Assembly (NCBI GenBank): GCA_040376705.1 | Contig: JBEIQE010000003.1 | Span: 87,773-151,772 of the forward strand | Source of the DNA: JBEIQE01 sp040376705 | GTDB taxonomy: Bacteria > Pseudomonadota > Alphaproteobacteria > UBA2400 | Direction: 5' to 3' | Length of the DNA: 64,000 nt | In this document: positions 25,248-33,801 of the stretch, piece by piece | Layout: every line of letters begins with the position of its first letter | How positions within the stretch are numbered: position 1 is the stretch's first letter | The notes under the pieces: model-generated | What the model saw: only the letters and a program-made list of their open reading frames with translations | Databases searched by the model: none | What the model was told of the DNA's origin: nothing | Position numbers and translations under genes: made by a program

Positions 25248-26306
25248 CTAGTTTGCTTGTCTTATCCGCAGGTCCGCAATCAGCGGCAGATGTGCCGTGC
25301 CCGCAAATGCAGGGCCAGCTTTGATCTCATGGAAGAAGATATCCCGCGGCTTGCTATACGGGATACTGAGCAGGACATGCTGTGTCGGCAGGCCCAGCAT
25401 GCCAAGGCTGCCCGGCCAGGTTGCCGGAACCAGCACTGACGATGGCTGCAGGTTGGGCAGCAGGCGAAGCGGCTCAAAGCCGGACGACCATGGCGTGGCG
25501 TTCAGATCGCCCACAATCAGCGTCGGCATGGTGGTGGTTTGCGCGATGGCTGATAACTGCGCAAGGTAGAGATCGCGCGCACGGCTATCCTCGCCGCCCC
25601 CCGGCGGGTTGGGGTGGGCAGCTACCAGAATAATGCGGCCAATCGGGGTTTCCATTTCAGCCGACAGGCTGGGCAGGCTGCGTGGCCCGGCAACGCTGCT
25701 CTCGGTCTTGTCCATAGGGAAGCGGCTAAGAATTGCCAGGCCATACTCGGTAGTATGGTCGGCCATATTCTGATACGGCATGCTGCCAATCAGCTTATCA
25801 AGCATCGGTAGCCAGGCGCGGTTGGCCTGCACGAGCACCAGAATATCCGGCTGCTGGGCTGTTACCCATTCGACGAAACCACGGTCATCGGCACGCATTT
25901 GATCTACGTTAAGTGTAATCACGCGCAGGTGGCCGGGCGGCATCGGCATGGCATTGGCCGTATTGTTAATCCCTGTAACCGAAGACGTGATGATGAGGAT
26001 GTTAAGTGCAACGCCAGCAACGGCCATGCTCAGGCGCAGCCAGTCGCCCATGATGATGAAGATGATAGCCATCAGGCTGAGGGCCGCCGCCAGATGCAGG
26101 CGGGGGTGGGCAAAGTAGTCGGCCCACCAGAACATGCGACCCATCAGGCCCAGAATGCTGAGCGTCATGAGCAAATAAAGCGCCATGCGGGCATAAGCGG
26201 GCCAGTGCGAGGGCTGCTTTTGCCCGGTTAAATCTGATGGAGTTTCGGCGTGTGTCGGTGCCGCTTCAGGTGAGGGCTGACCCTCGCTGGAAATGTCGTC
26301 GCTCAA
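25248..26306 (-). CDS. Endonuclease/exonuclease/phosphatase-fold membrane protein with lost active-site acids
   Basis: The 352 residues have three N-terminal membrane helices (roughly residues 40-60, 70-88, 92-112) and then an EEP domain of the YafD type. N133 in TLNVDQ, H231 and the GDLNATPWS motif (266-274) are kept. The usual metal-binding QE is QA at 160-161, the usual DH near 309 is QH, and the usual SDH is TAH at 337-339. The pattern suggests a noncatalytic or altered enzyme. The gene lies between two plus-strand genes and reads toward the preceding one. Fold assignment is strong; activity is doubtful. Confidence 0.75.
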   Translation of the reverse strand: MSDDISSEGQPSPEAAPTHAETPSDLTGQKQPSHWPAYARMALYLLMTLSILGLMGRMFWWADYFAHPRLHLAAALSLMAIIFIIMGDWLRLSMAVAGVALNILIITSSVTGINNTANAMPMPPGHLRVITLNVDQMRADDRGFVEWVTAQQPDILVLVQANRAWLPMLDKLIGSMPYQNMADHTTEYGLAILSRFPMDKTESSVAGPRSLPSLSAEMETPIGRIILVAAHPNPPGGGEDSRARDLYLAQLSAIAQTTTMPTLIVGDLNATPWSSGFEPLRLLPNLQPSSVLVPATWPGSLGMLGLPTQHVLLSIPYSKPRDIFFHEIKAGPAFAGTAHLPLIADLRIRQAN

Positions 26307-26454
26307 ATCAGTCCCCGTATAATCCTTTAGCTCTTACCCATACGCGCGGCTCAGGGCAATCCCTTCACGGCATTATGGGGCGGCTTATCTCACAGAGTGG
26401 CCTTTCTGCATTAAAACAGGGTTATTTTTAAAAACTTTTACGATGAACGGATTA

Positions 26455-26482
26455 TTGACCATTAACGATTCGCGCCTATTAT
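26455..26482 (+). promoter_or_regulatory. Candidate lpd promoter
   Basis: TTGACC and TATTAT are separated by 16 bases and lie 28 bases before the lpd start. It is the only clear sigma70-like pair in this 200-base gap. Confidence 0.5.
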
Positions 26483-26509
26483 GCGCCTGAATTCATTCAG
26501 GAGATTAAT

Positions 26510-27901
26510 ATGGCTTCTTCTTACGACCTTATTGTTATCGGCGCCGGTCCCGGCGGTTATGTGGCGGCTATTCGCGCGGCACAATTGGGTATGAAAGTCG
26601 CCTGCGCCGAGAAAAGCGCTACTCTGGGGGGTACCTGCCTTAATGTCGGCTGCATTCCCTCCAAGGCGTTGCTCACCTCGTCGCACAAGTTTGAAGAGGC
26701 CAAGGCCCACCTTGGCGCGCATGGCGTTGTCGTTGGCGATGTGAAGCTCGACCTCAAGGCCATGATGGGGCACAAGAGCAAAGTTGTATCGGACAACACC
26801 AAGGGTATCGAGTTCCTGTTCAAGAAGAACAAGGTTGATTGGCTCAAGGGTGAAGCCACCATCACAGCCCCGGGTCAGGTCAAGGTTGCGGGCGAGACTT
26901 ATGCTACCAAGAACATCCTCATCGCGACCGGTTCGGAGAGCATGCCGCTCAAGGGTGTGGATGTAGATGAGAAGCAGATCGTTACCTCAACCGGTGCGCT
27001 TGAGCTCGAGAAGGTGCCTGCTCATATGGTGGTTATTGGTGGCGGTGTGATTGGCCTTGAGCTGGGTTCGGTCTGGTCGCGTCTCGGTGCCAAGGTAACT
27101 GTGGTTGAATTCCTTGATCGTATCCTGCCCGGCATGGATAGCGAAGTGGTCAAGCAGTTCCACCGCATCCTCGAGAAGCAGGGCATGACCTTCAAGCTCG
27201 GCAGCAAGGTAACTGCCGCCAAGAAGGATAAGTCTGGTGTTACGCTTACAGTTGAGCCGGCCAAGGGCGGGGCAGCTGAAGAACTGAAGGCAGATGTTGT
27301 ACTGTTGGCCATCGGCCGCCGTGCGTTCACCGGCAGCCTTGGCCTCGATAAGGTTGGCGTGGTGTGCGATGAGCGTGGCCGCGTGAAGGTGGACGCTTTG
27401 TACCAGAGCAACGTTGCCGGCATTTATGCGATTGGTGATGTCATCGTCGGTCCCATGCTGGCGCACAAGGCAGAAGACGAGGGCGTGGCGGTGGTCGAGC
27501 TGCTCGCAGGCCAGCATGGTCATGTGAATTACGAAGCCATTCCGGGCGTGGTTTATACCCACCCCGAAGTTGCCAATGTCGGTGCCAGCGAGGACCAGCT
27601 GAAAGAGGCGGGCATCGCCTATAAGGCAGGTAAGTTCCCCTTCACCGCCAATGGCCGCGCCCGCGCCATGAACGAGACTGATGGCTTCGTGAAGGTGCTG
27701 GCCGATGCCACCACCGACCGCCTGCTGGGCGTGCATATTGTGGGCCCCGAGGCCGGTACCATGATTGCTGAAGCGGTAGCGGTGATGGAATTTGGCGGAT
27801 CTGCCGAGGATTTGGGCCGGATTTGCCATGCGCATCCCACCCTTAACGAAGCCGTTAAGGAAGCTGCTCTGGCGGTAGCCGGCAGGCCCATACATATTTA
27901 A
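26510..27901 (+). CDS. lpd: Dihydrolipoamide dehydrogenase, E3 component
   Basis: Lpd reoxidises the lipoyl group of the 2-oxoglutarate (and possibly pyruvate) dehydrogenase complex with NAD. The 463 residues start with the FAD GAGPGGYVAAIRAAQLG fold; the redox disulfide CLNVGC is near residue 43; a second nucleotide-binding GGGVIGLELGSVW is near residue 178; and the C-terminal HAHPTLNEA near residue 445 carries the active-site His-Glu. It lies 4.5 kb from sucB, so it is only loosely linked to the operon. A hairpin follows the stop. Confidence 0.98.
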   Translation: MASSYDLIVIGAGPGGYVAAIRAAQLGMKVACAEKSATLGGTCLNVGCIPSKALLTSSHKFEEAKAHLGAHGVVVGDVKLDLKAMMGHKSKVVSDNTKGIEFLFKKNKVDWLKGEATITAPGQVKVAGETYATKNILIATGSESMPLKGVDVDEKQIVTSTGALELEKVPAHMVVIGGGVIGLELGSVWSRLGAKVTVVEFLDRILPGMDSEVVKQFHRILEKQGMTFKLGSKVTAAKKDKSGVTLTVEPAKGGAAEELKADVVLLAIGRRAFTGSLGLDKVGVVCDERGRVKVDALYQSNVAGIYAIGDVIVGPMLAHKAEDEGVAVVELLAGQHGHVNYEAIPGVVYTHPEVANVGASEDQLKEAGIAYKAGKFPFTANGRARAMNETDGFVKVLADATTDRLLGVHIVGPEAGTMIAEAVAVMEFGGSAEDLGRICHAHPTLNEAVKEAALAVAGRPIHI

Positions 27902-27919
27902 TAAAATGCTTGATGTTGT

Positions 27920-27945
27920 CGGGGGCAGTTAGCATACTGCCCCCG
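27920..27945 (+). terminator. Hairpin after lpd
   Basis: CGGGGGCAGT / ACTGCCCCCG is a perfect 10-bp stem with a 6-base loop, 18 bases after the lpd stop. The tail is not T-rich, but the stem is strong. Confidence 0.65.
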
Positions 27946-27987
27946 AAGCATATATGAAGCGACCAACTGGTCATTTTTGAGGGCGGC

Positions 27988-28683
27988 ATGCAACCAGCCT
28001 CCGGCGAAGCAGTTCTATCCCCAGTCAGGCTGAAGCATCCAGCCTACAGCCGCTTGGCTGCCGAATTTGAAGAAATCCGCCCGCTGTTCCGTACCGGTGC
28101 TCTCGACATGCTGCTCGATGCCTATGCCGAGCCCGGCCGTCACTACCACAATGCCAGCCACATGGTCATGCTGCTACGTCTCTTCAGCAAGCTGCGCGAT
28201 CTGGCGAATGACCCGATTGCGGTTAAGGCTGCCATCTTCTTCCACGATGCGATCTATCATATTCCGGTCGACCCGCAGTATCCGCCCTCGCGCGATAATG
28301 AAGAGCGCAGCGTCAAGCTCATGAATATGCAGGCTACCAACCCCGAGCATAAATCACTGCTCAAGGCGGCGCATATCATCCGCACTACAGCTAACCACAC
28401 CCCGGGTTGGGATATGGATACCCGCTTGATGCACGATATCGACCTTTCGATTCTGGCCAGCAGCCGCAAGCGCTATGCCCGTTATGAACAGGAAGTTCGC
28501 CTCGAGTACGAGATTTACCCGCTGGCGCTGTATACACCTGCGCGCCTTGGCCAGCTGCGCGCCTTCATCGAGCGCCGCCGCATCTTTACCCTGCCGGGTC
28601 TTGGGGTTGTGTGGGATAGCCGTGCGCGCACCAATCTGGCCTGGGCGATTGACCATCTGGCCCAAGGCCGGGTACCGGCCTGA
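27988..28683 (+). CDS. HD-domain metal-dependent phosphohydrolase-like protein
   Basis: The 231 residues carry a His-Asp pattern: HYHNASHMVMLL near residue 52, FFHDAIYH near residue 88, DNEERS near residue 104, and HIIRTTANHTPG near residue 129. This resembles the predicted metal-dependent HD phosphohydrolases (COG4339-type). ATG 27988 follows GAGGGCGGC. It is transcribed alone, between the lpd hairpin and a short membrane gene. The physiological substrate is not known. Confidence 0.75.
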   Translation: MQPASGEAVLSPVRLKHPAYSRLAAEFEEIRPLFRTGALDMLLDAYAEPGRHYHNASHMVMLLRLFSKLRDLANDPIAVKAAIFFHDAIYHIPVDPQYPPSRDNEERSVKLMNMQATNPEHKSLLKAAHIIRTTANHTPGWDMDTRLMHDIDLSILASSRKRYARYEQEVRLEYEIYPLALYTPARLGQLRAFIERRRIFTLPGLGVVWDSRARTNLAWAIDHLAQGRVPA

Positions 28684-28759
28684 TTATGGCAAATTTTTGG
28701 CATGTCGCGTGGCAACCTGTCACTCCCGTTCGGCCCACCCGCGGCCCTATAATGTGAGC

Positions 28760-28996
28760 ATGCAAAAGGTAGAAGTACAATCACTCGGATTTCATGTAGC
28801 GGCGCTCGCACTGCTGGCGCTTGGCGCCATCATGGCTATTAGCATGAGCCGTGAGCCGGATGTGCTCATGGTCAAGGTTGATGGCGTGATGCAGGAAAGC
28901 CATGTCGTCGCCCGCGGCGCTGCCTGCAGCCGTACCAGCGGCGATTTGGAGATGAGTGAACCATCGCCTGTTCGTAACAGCTCTTATCCCAACTAA
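28760..28996 (+). CDS. Small single-span membrane protein
   Basis: The 78 residues start at ATG 28760. The N-terminus has one hydrophobic helix (about residues 10-27), then a short hydrophilic region with VMQESHVVARGA. There is no strong ribosome binding site, which lowers confidence. It converges with xerC, overlapping it by four bases. No family recognised. Confidence 0.4.
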   Translation: MQKVEVQSLGFHVAALALLALGAIMAISMSREPDVLMVKVDGVMQESHVVARGAACSRTSGDLEMSEPSPVRNSSYPN

Positions 28997-29892
28997 ACCT
29001 TGGCCTTAGAACGTGGGTGCGCTTTTTCGTGCACCGCGATCAGCTGCTCGGTATCCACATCTGTATAACGCTGGGTAGTGGAGAGCGAGGCGTGGCCAAG
29101 CAGTTCCTGAATCACGCGCAAGTCGGCCCCACTGCCTAACAGCTGGGTGGCAAACGTATGGCGCAGCGCATGCGGGGTGGTGTGTTCCGGCAGGCTCAGC
29201 TGTGCGCGCAGCTTGCGCAGGCAGAGCTGGGCCACGCTGGCGTTCAACCTGTCGCCGCGTGCACCGATAAACAGCGGCACATGGTCAGGCGGGTTATCTC
29301 TGGCCTTGATATACTCGGCCAGCACGCTCCGTACTTCAGGCAGGAGTGGGACCTGGCGTTGCTTGCGGCCTTTACCGGTTACGGTCACGACATCAGCCGT
29401 GGCATCGCCCACATTCAGGCTCAAGGCCTCCGAGATACGCAGACCTGCGCCATACAGCAGCGTATGCAGCGCCAGGTCGCGCTTGCGCATCCATGTAGCA
29501 GCTTCCACATTTAGCAGCTCATTCACTTCATTCACGCTTAAGGCCTTGGGGAGCGGCAGTACATGCTTGGGCCTGCGCAGTAATGTAATGGCCGAGTTGA
29601 AGCTGCCGGTTTCGCGCCCGGCCCATTTGTAAAAACTGCGCAGGGCGGAAACGGCATGCGCACGGCTGGCTGCACTTTGGGTGGTGTTTAAATAAGCCAG
29701 CCAGCTCCGCAGGAACGGCAGGTCAACCGCCATCAGGCTTGTGTCGTCGGGCGCTTCGCCCGCATGGCTTTTGTAGAACTGGACGAAGACATCCAGCGTC
29801 CGGTGGTAGTTCTTGATGGTGCCGGGTGACAGTTGCCGCTCATCCCTCAGAACACACAGCCATCTGGCGATGAGGGATGGCAGTTCGCTCAC
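28993..29892 (-). CDS. xerC: Tyrosine recombinase XerC
   Basis: XerC with XerD resolves chromosome dimers at dif. All catalytic residues are visible: Arg in GAGLRISEAL, Lys in the TGKGRKQR beta hairpin, HALRHTFATQLL with the His-x-x-Arg, LGHASLS for the second His, and the Tyr in TTQRYTDVD. The 299 residues match the family, and the N-terminal SAM-like domain starts with LCVLRDERQLSPGTIKNY. The start codon overlaps the end of the DUF484 gene by four bases. No dif site was seen in the window. Confidence 0.97.
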   Translation of the reverse strand: MSELPSLIARWLCVLRDERQLSPGTIKNYHRTLDVFVQFYKSHAGEAPDDTSLMAVDLPFLRSWLAYLNTTQSAASRAHAVSALRSFYKWAGRETGSFNSAITLLRRPKHVLPLPKALSVNEVNELLNVEAATWMRKRDLALHTLLYGAGLRISEALSLNVGDATADVVTVTGKGRKQRQVPLLPEVRSVLAEYIKARDNPPDHVPLFIGARGDRLNASVAQLCLRKLRAQLSLPEHTTPHALRHTFATQLLGSGADLRVIQELLGHASLSTTQRYTDVDTEQLIAVHEKAHPRSKAKV

Positions 29893-30569
29893 GGCAGCAG
29901 CTGTGCCAGACGGCGGCTGACAATACCCGCGAGGAACGCGATGAAGTCAGTCGCCTGATCGGGGCTGAACCACTCAGGGTCATGGCTGCCAAAGGCGATC
30001 ACGCCCAGCGGCTGGTGCTGGCCGGCTTCAACCCGCAGCAAGGCGAGGGAGCGCATGGCATTGGCATCCACCCCAAACAGCTCGGCATGCGGCGCCGCGT
30101 AAGACTGCAGCAAGGTGTCAGCAGGGCCAAGCCAGTGGTCAAGCAGGCCGGGGGCGAGGCGGGCCACACTCTGCGGGAGGGCCAGATCATCGCTCTCAAT
30201 CGCCAGTACAGCGCGGTCGACGCCGCAAAGGGCGGGAATTTCATCGCTGATCATGGCGGCTAGCTGCTCAAGGCTGCGGGCTTCGGTCAAACGAAGGGCG
30301 GCACCGAGAATGCGGCCGATGTTCATGTCGTTTTCATGGCCAACGGCGATCAGCGCCTGCTGGTCTTCACGCAAACGCTCAACCTGACCCTTCAGGCGCT
30401 GCACGAGAAAGCGCTGGAAGTCAGATACGCTATCGCCCAGTTCGCGGCCGGGGGGGAGCAGGTGGTCGAGCACCGCGCCATGGCGAATGAGGAAATCGGG
30501 ATGCTGCATCAGGTAATCGGCAACTTCTGTTTCGCTCAGCGTTACTTCATCAACTGGATTAATCGACAT
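29889..30569 (-). CDS. DUF484 family protein
   Basis: The 226 residues begin with a helix and VADYLMQHPDFLIRH, diagnostic for DUF484, followed by a coiled-coil-like linker (QRLKGQVERLREDQQALI) and a GAF-like C-terminal half. In proteobacteria DUF484 genes often lie next to xerC, and here xerC overlaps by four bases. Its role is not established. It lies 12 bases downstream of the tal gene in the same direction, so tal-DUF484-xerC may be one unit. Confidence 0.88.
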   Translation of the reverse strand: MSINPVDEVTLSETEVADYLMQHPDFLIRHGAVLDHLLPPGRELGDSVSDFQRFLVQRLKGQVERLREDQQALIAVGHENDMNIGRILGAALRLTEARSLEQLAAMISDEIPALCGVDRAVLAIESDDLALPQSVARLAPGLLDHWLGPADTLLQSYAAPHAELFGVDANAMRSLALLRVEAGQHQPLGVIAFGSHDPEWFSPDQATDFIAFLAGIVSRRLAQLLP

Positions 30570-30581
30570 GATGCATCCTCC

Positions 30582-31238
30582 CTAGAGAATCGTTTGGCCG
30601 GTTTTTTGCCAGTCTGCCACGAATTGCGCCAGACCTTTATCAGTAAGTGGGTGATGGTACAGCTGTTTGACGAGGGCAGGCGGCAGCGTAGCGACATGCG
30701 CACCGGCCAGTGCCGCTTCGCGCACGTGTTGCGGGTGACGAATCGAAGCGGCCAGAACCTCAGTCCCGAACTCGGGGTAGTTACCATATATATGTACGAT
30801 CTCGCGCACCAGCTGCATGCCGTCCTGTGAGATGTCATCGAGTCGGCCGATGAACGGGGAGATGAAGGTGGCGCCAGCCTTGGCAGCCAGCAGTGCCTGA
30901 TTGACCGAGAAGCAGAGGGTGACATTCACCTGCGTGCCTTCGCCGGACAGGATCTTGCAAACCTTAAGGCCTGCCGGGGTGAGGGGAACCTTCACCGCTA
31001 CATTAGGCGCAATTTTGGCCAGTTTCTGGCCTTCTTTAAGCATCGTCTCAAAGTCAGTCGCGGCAACTTCAGCACTTACGGGGCCTTCAATCACTTCGCA
31101 GATTTCGGCAATCACTTCGAGGAACTTGCGGCCCGACTTCATGATGAGGCTGGGGTTGGTGGTCACGCCGTCAATCAAACCGGTATCGGCCAGCTCGCGA
31201 ATTTCGCTGATCTCTGCCGTGTCGATAAAGAACTTCAT
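30582..31238 (-). CDS. tal: Transaldolase / fructose-6-phosphate aldolase-like protein
   Basis: The 218-residue product is the short transaldolase type (TalC/FSA subfamily), which acts in the pentose phosphate pathway. MKFFIDTAEISEIRELADTG is the hallmark N-terminus, TTNPSLI follows near residue 27, and the Schiff-base lysine lies in AVKVPLT near residue 85. The start at ATG 31238 (AAGGA upstream) fits; longer frames would add an atypical N-terminus. It is divergent from priA, whose start is only 46 bases away. Discrimination between transaldolase and aldolase activity is not possible from sequence alone. Confidence 0.92.
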   Translation of the reverse strand: MKFFIDTAEISEIRELADTGLIDGVTTNPSLIMKSGRKFLEVIAEICEVIEGPVSAEVAATDFETMLKEGQKLAKIAPNVAVKVPLTPAGLKVCKILSGEGTQVNVTLCFSVNQALLAAKAGATFISPFIGRLDDISQDGMQLVREIVHIYGNYPEFGTEVLAASIRHPQHVREAALAGAHVATLPPALVKQLYHHPLTDKGLAQFVADWQKTGQTIL

Positions 31239-31284
31239 AAGCTGAATCCTTAGAGCCAGAATGTACTTATGATATGGTGTAGCC

Positions 31285-33480
31285 ATGATTGCAGACTCTG
31301 ACAACAATCCTGTTGATGTGGTGCAGGTGCTGGTGCCCAGCCCGGTCGATCGCGCGTTCGACTATGCGGTGCCGCATGGCATGAATCTTGTCGCCGGCGA
31401 TTATGTTGTGGTGCCGATGATGGGCCGTAAGCTCACTGGCGTGGTGTGGAGTGTTAACCCGCCTGAGGTAGCCATCGCAAAAATTAAGAAAGTGGTGAGC
31501 CGCCTTGAAGTGCCACGCATGGATAGTACGCTTCGCCAGTTTATTGACTGGGTAGCTGCCTATACGCTGCAACCACTGGGCAGTGTCTTGAAACTTTCTA
31601 TCACGGTTGATTCAGCTCAAGTCGCTAAACTGCAGCCGCATTATCTTGTAAACGAGCCTATCCCGCCGGGCGTTAAAATCACCGCACCGCGCCGCCGCGT
31701 GCTCGATGCGCTGTCGGATGGCCTGCCCATGACCGTGCCAGCCTTGGCCAAAGCGGCAGCCTGCACCGCCGGCGTGGTACGCGCACTTATAAAAGAAGGC
31801 CTGCTAACTGAAGCTGAGGTCGGGGAAGTGCCGCATGATGCACCGGACCCCGAGGTGCATGGCCCGGTTCTTTCTGCAGCGCAGCAAAAAGCGGCGGATG
31901 ATCTGGTGGCGCGGGTGAAGGACGGCAAGTTCAGTGTCACCTTATTAGAAGGTGTTACCGGCTCGGGTAAAACCGAGGTCTTTGCCCATGCTATCAGGGC
32001 GGCACTCAACCGCGGTGAGCAGGTGCTGGTGCTCATGCCCGAAATCGCCCTGACGGTGCAGATGCTTTCGCGCTTTCGCGATCTGTTCGGAGCCGAGCCG
32101 ATTCAGTGGCATAGCGAGCTCGCCAAAGGCGCGCGGCAGAAGGCATGGCGCGCGGCTGCCAATGGTGCTGGCCGCCTTATCATTGGCGCAAGATCCGCAC
32201 TTTTCCTGCCCTTTCACAAGCTTGGCCTTATTGTTGTCGATGAAGAACATGACGGTGCCTACAAGCAGGATGAGGGCGTAACCTACCATGCCCGTGACAT
32301 GGCGGTGGTGCGGGCGCGTTTGCATAATGCACCGATCATCCTTAGCTCGGCCACGCCATCCATCGAGACCTGCGTGAATGTGGAAGAGGGCCGTTATGGC
32401 AAGGTCATGCTCCCTGACCGCCATAAAGGTGTGCCGCTACCAACCGTTCAGCTTATCGATTTGCTAAAAGACAAGCTGCCACGTGGCCGTTGGCTGGCAG
32501 ATAAGGTTACCGAGTCGATAACCAAGACCTTGAGTCGGGGTGAACAGACTCTGCTGTTCCTCAACCGCAGAGGTTACGCTCCTTTAACCATATGCCGTAC
32601 ATGCGGTCATCGTGTGACCTGTCCCAACTGCACAGCATGGCTGGTTGAGCATCGCTCTGGCCCCAGCAAAGGGCAGCTCATGTGTCACCACTGCGGACAT
32701 CATGAAGTGTATCCCAAGGAGTGCCCCGAGTGTCATACGCCCGAGAGTCTCGCCCCATGCGGCCCCGGTGTAGAGCGCATAGAAGATGAGGTAAAATCGC
32801 TATTTCCTGAGGCTCGTACGCTTGTTGTTGCAAGCGATAGTCTGGGCGGATGGAAGCATGTACAGAACGCCATGGAGTCGATCACGCGCGGCGAAGTCGA
32901 CATCATTATCGGTACGCAGATCATCGCCAAGGGACATCACTTCCCCATGCTCACACTTGTTGTTGGTGTTGATGCCGACCTTGGTCTTGATGGTGGTGAT
33001 GTGCGTGCAGGCGAACGTACGTTCCAGTTGCTACAGCAAGTTGGTGGTCGTGCTGGTCGTGCAGAGCGTCCAGGTACTGTGTTGTTGCAGACACACTGTG
33101 CGAACAATTTTTTGTTTCAGACTCTTTCACAGAATGACAGAGCAACGTTTGTTGAGCGTGAAATTGAAATGCGTGAGCGTCATCACTGGCCACCATTCGC
33201 ACGTCTCGCTGCACTCATCATCACTGGCAAAGATCTTTTTCGTGTTGAACATGCAGCGCAAGAAATACGCAGAACATCGCCACAAGTTGATGGTGTCGAA
33301 ATCTTTGGACCTGCACCAGCACCACTTGCAAAGTTGAAAGGCGAACATCGTTTGCGATTACTCGTGCGTGCTGATCGCGATAAAAAAATACAACCGCTCT
33401 TGCTTGCATGGCTTGGTGAGTTGCACTTGCCGAAAGGCGTTGCGCTTAAAATTGTTATCGACCCGTTCACATTTGTATGA
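31285..33480 (+). CDS. priA: Primosomal helicase PriA
   Basis: PriA restarts stalled forks. The 731 residues include the N-terminal 3'BD-type domain, Walker A GVTGSGKTEV near residue 222, DEEHD near residue 319, and eight zinc cysteines (CRTCGHRVTCPNC and CHHCGHHEVYPKECPEC) near residues 436-490. Motif QVGGRAGRAERPGT completes the helicase core. Codon usage changes in the last third of the gene: from about 32950 it uses GTT, CGT, GCA and CCA where the first half uses GTG/GTC, CGC and GCC, as if of other origin, though the frame is intact. It is followed by a tiny Lys/Ala-rich gene. Confidence 0.97.
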   Translation: MIADSDNNPVDVVQVLVPSPVDRAFDYAVPHGMNLVAGDYVVVPMMGRKLTGVVWSVNPPEVAIAKIKKVVSRLEVPRMDSTLRQFIDWVAAYTLQPLGSVLKLSITVDSAQVAKLQPHYLVNEPIPPGVKITAPRRRVLDALSDGLPMTVPALAKAAACTAGVVRALIKEGLLTEAEVGEVPHDAPDPEVHGPVLSAAQQKAADDLVARVKDGKFSVTLLEGVTGSGKTEVFAHAIRAALNRGEQVLVLMPEIALTVQMLSRFRDLFGAEPIQWHSELAKGARQKAWRAAANGAGRLIIGARSALFLPFHKLGLIVVDEEHDGAYKQDEGVTYHARDMAVVRARLHNAPIILSSATPSIETCVNVEEGRYGKVMLPDRHKGVPLPTVQLIDLLKDKLPRGRWLADKVTESITKTLSRGEQTLLFLNRRGYAPLTICRTCGHRVTCPNCTAWLVEHRSGPSKGQLMCHHCGHHEVYPKECPECHTPESLAPCGPGVERIEDEVKSLFPEARTLVVASDSLGGWKHVQNAMESITRGEVDIIIGTQIIAKGHHFPMLTLVVGVDADLGLDGGDVRAGERTFQLLQQVGGRAGRAERPGTVLLQTHCANNFLFQTLSQNDRATFVEREIEMRERHHWPPFARLAALIITGKDLFRVEHAAQEIRRTSPQVDGVEIFGPAPAPLAKLKGEHRLRLLVRADRDKKIQPLLLAWLGELHLPKGVALKIVIDPFTFV

Positions 33481-33545
33481 GATAAATTAATCCATGAGAC
33501 GCGCTGTTGTGTTTCAGAGTGCAACTACGAACCAAGGAGCATCCT

Positions 33546-33617
33546 ATGCCCGCGAAGAAGAAAGCAGCTGCTAAGAAGCCTGCCGCCAAGAAGAAGACGA
33601 CAAAGAAGAAGATCTAA
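33546..33617 (+). CDS. 23-residue Lys/Ala-rich histone-like peptide
   Basis: ATG 33546 has a strong AAGGAGCATCCT ribosome binding site. The product is MPAKKKAAAKKPAAKKKTTK and then KKI, an H1-like basic tail; it is too short to be a standard DNA-binding protein but would bind nucleic acid by charge. It lies 65 bases after priA and before two strong hairpins, so it is a plausible tiny gene. It could alternatively be the tail of a longer lost gene. Confidence 0.55.
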   Translation: MPAKKKAAAKKPAAKKKTTKKKI

Positions 33618-33636
33618 GTCGTTAATTCAAGGTTCT

Positions 33637-33660
33637 GCCACCGGTAGCAATACCGGTGGC
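33637..33660. repeat. Perfect inverted repeat after the Lys/Ala peptide
   Basis: GCCACCGGTA / TACCGGTGGC is a perfect 10-bp stem with a 4-base GCAA tetraloop. It lies five bases before the next terminator and has no T-run. Confidence 0.7.
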
Positions 33661-33665
33661 GACAC

Positions 33666-33697
33666 AAGCCCCGCACCCACCGGTCGCGGGGCTTTTG
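33666..33697 (+). terminator. Strong intrinsic terminator
   Basis: AAGCCCCGC / GCGGGGCTT is a 9-bp stem with an 11-base loop followed by TTGT and a T-run (the stem ends in TTTT). It closes the priA-peptide unit. Confidence 0.85.
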
Positions 33698-33801
33698 TTA
33701 TCTGGCGCTCATCTAAAACGCGCTCATGCACGGTTTATGAGGCCCCTGCAGGCTTTAGTTGTTAATTTTTATTCATAATCATACTATTACCCCATTCACT
33801 C

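Noticed and set aside
26987..27895. A 302-codon open frame on the minus strand opposite lpd
   Set aside because: Antisense to a certain housekeeping gene, with no ribosome binding site or family.
28993..29892. Integrase of a mobile element
   Set aside because: The recombinase lies with DUF484 and has XerC-type motifs and length; no attachment-site repeats or cargo genes flank it.
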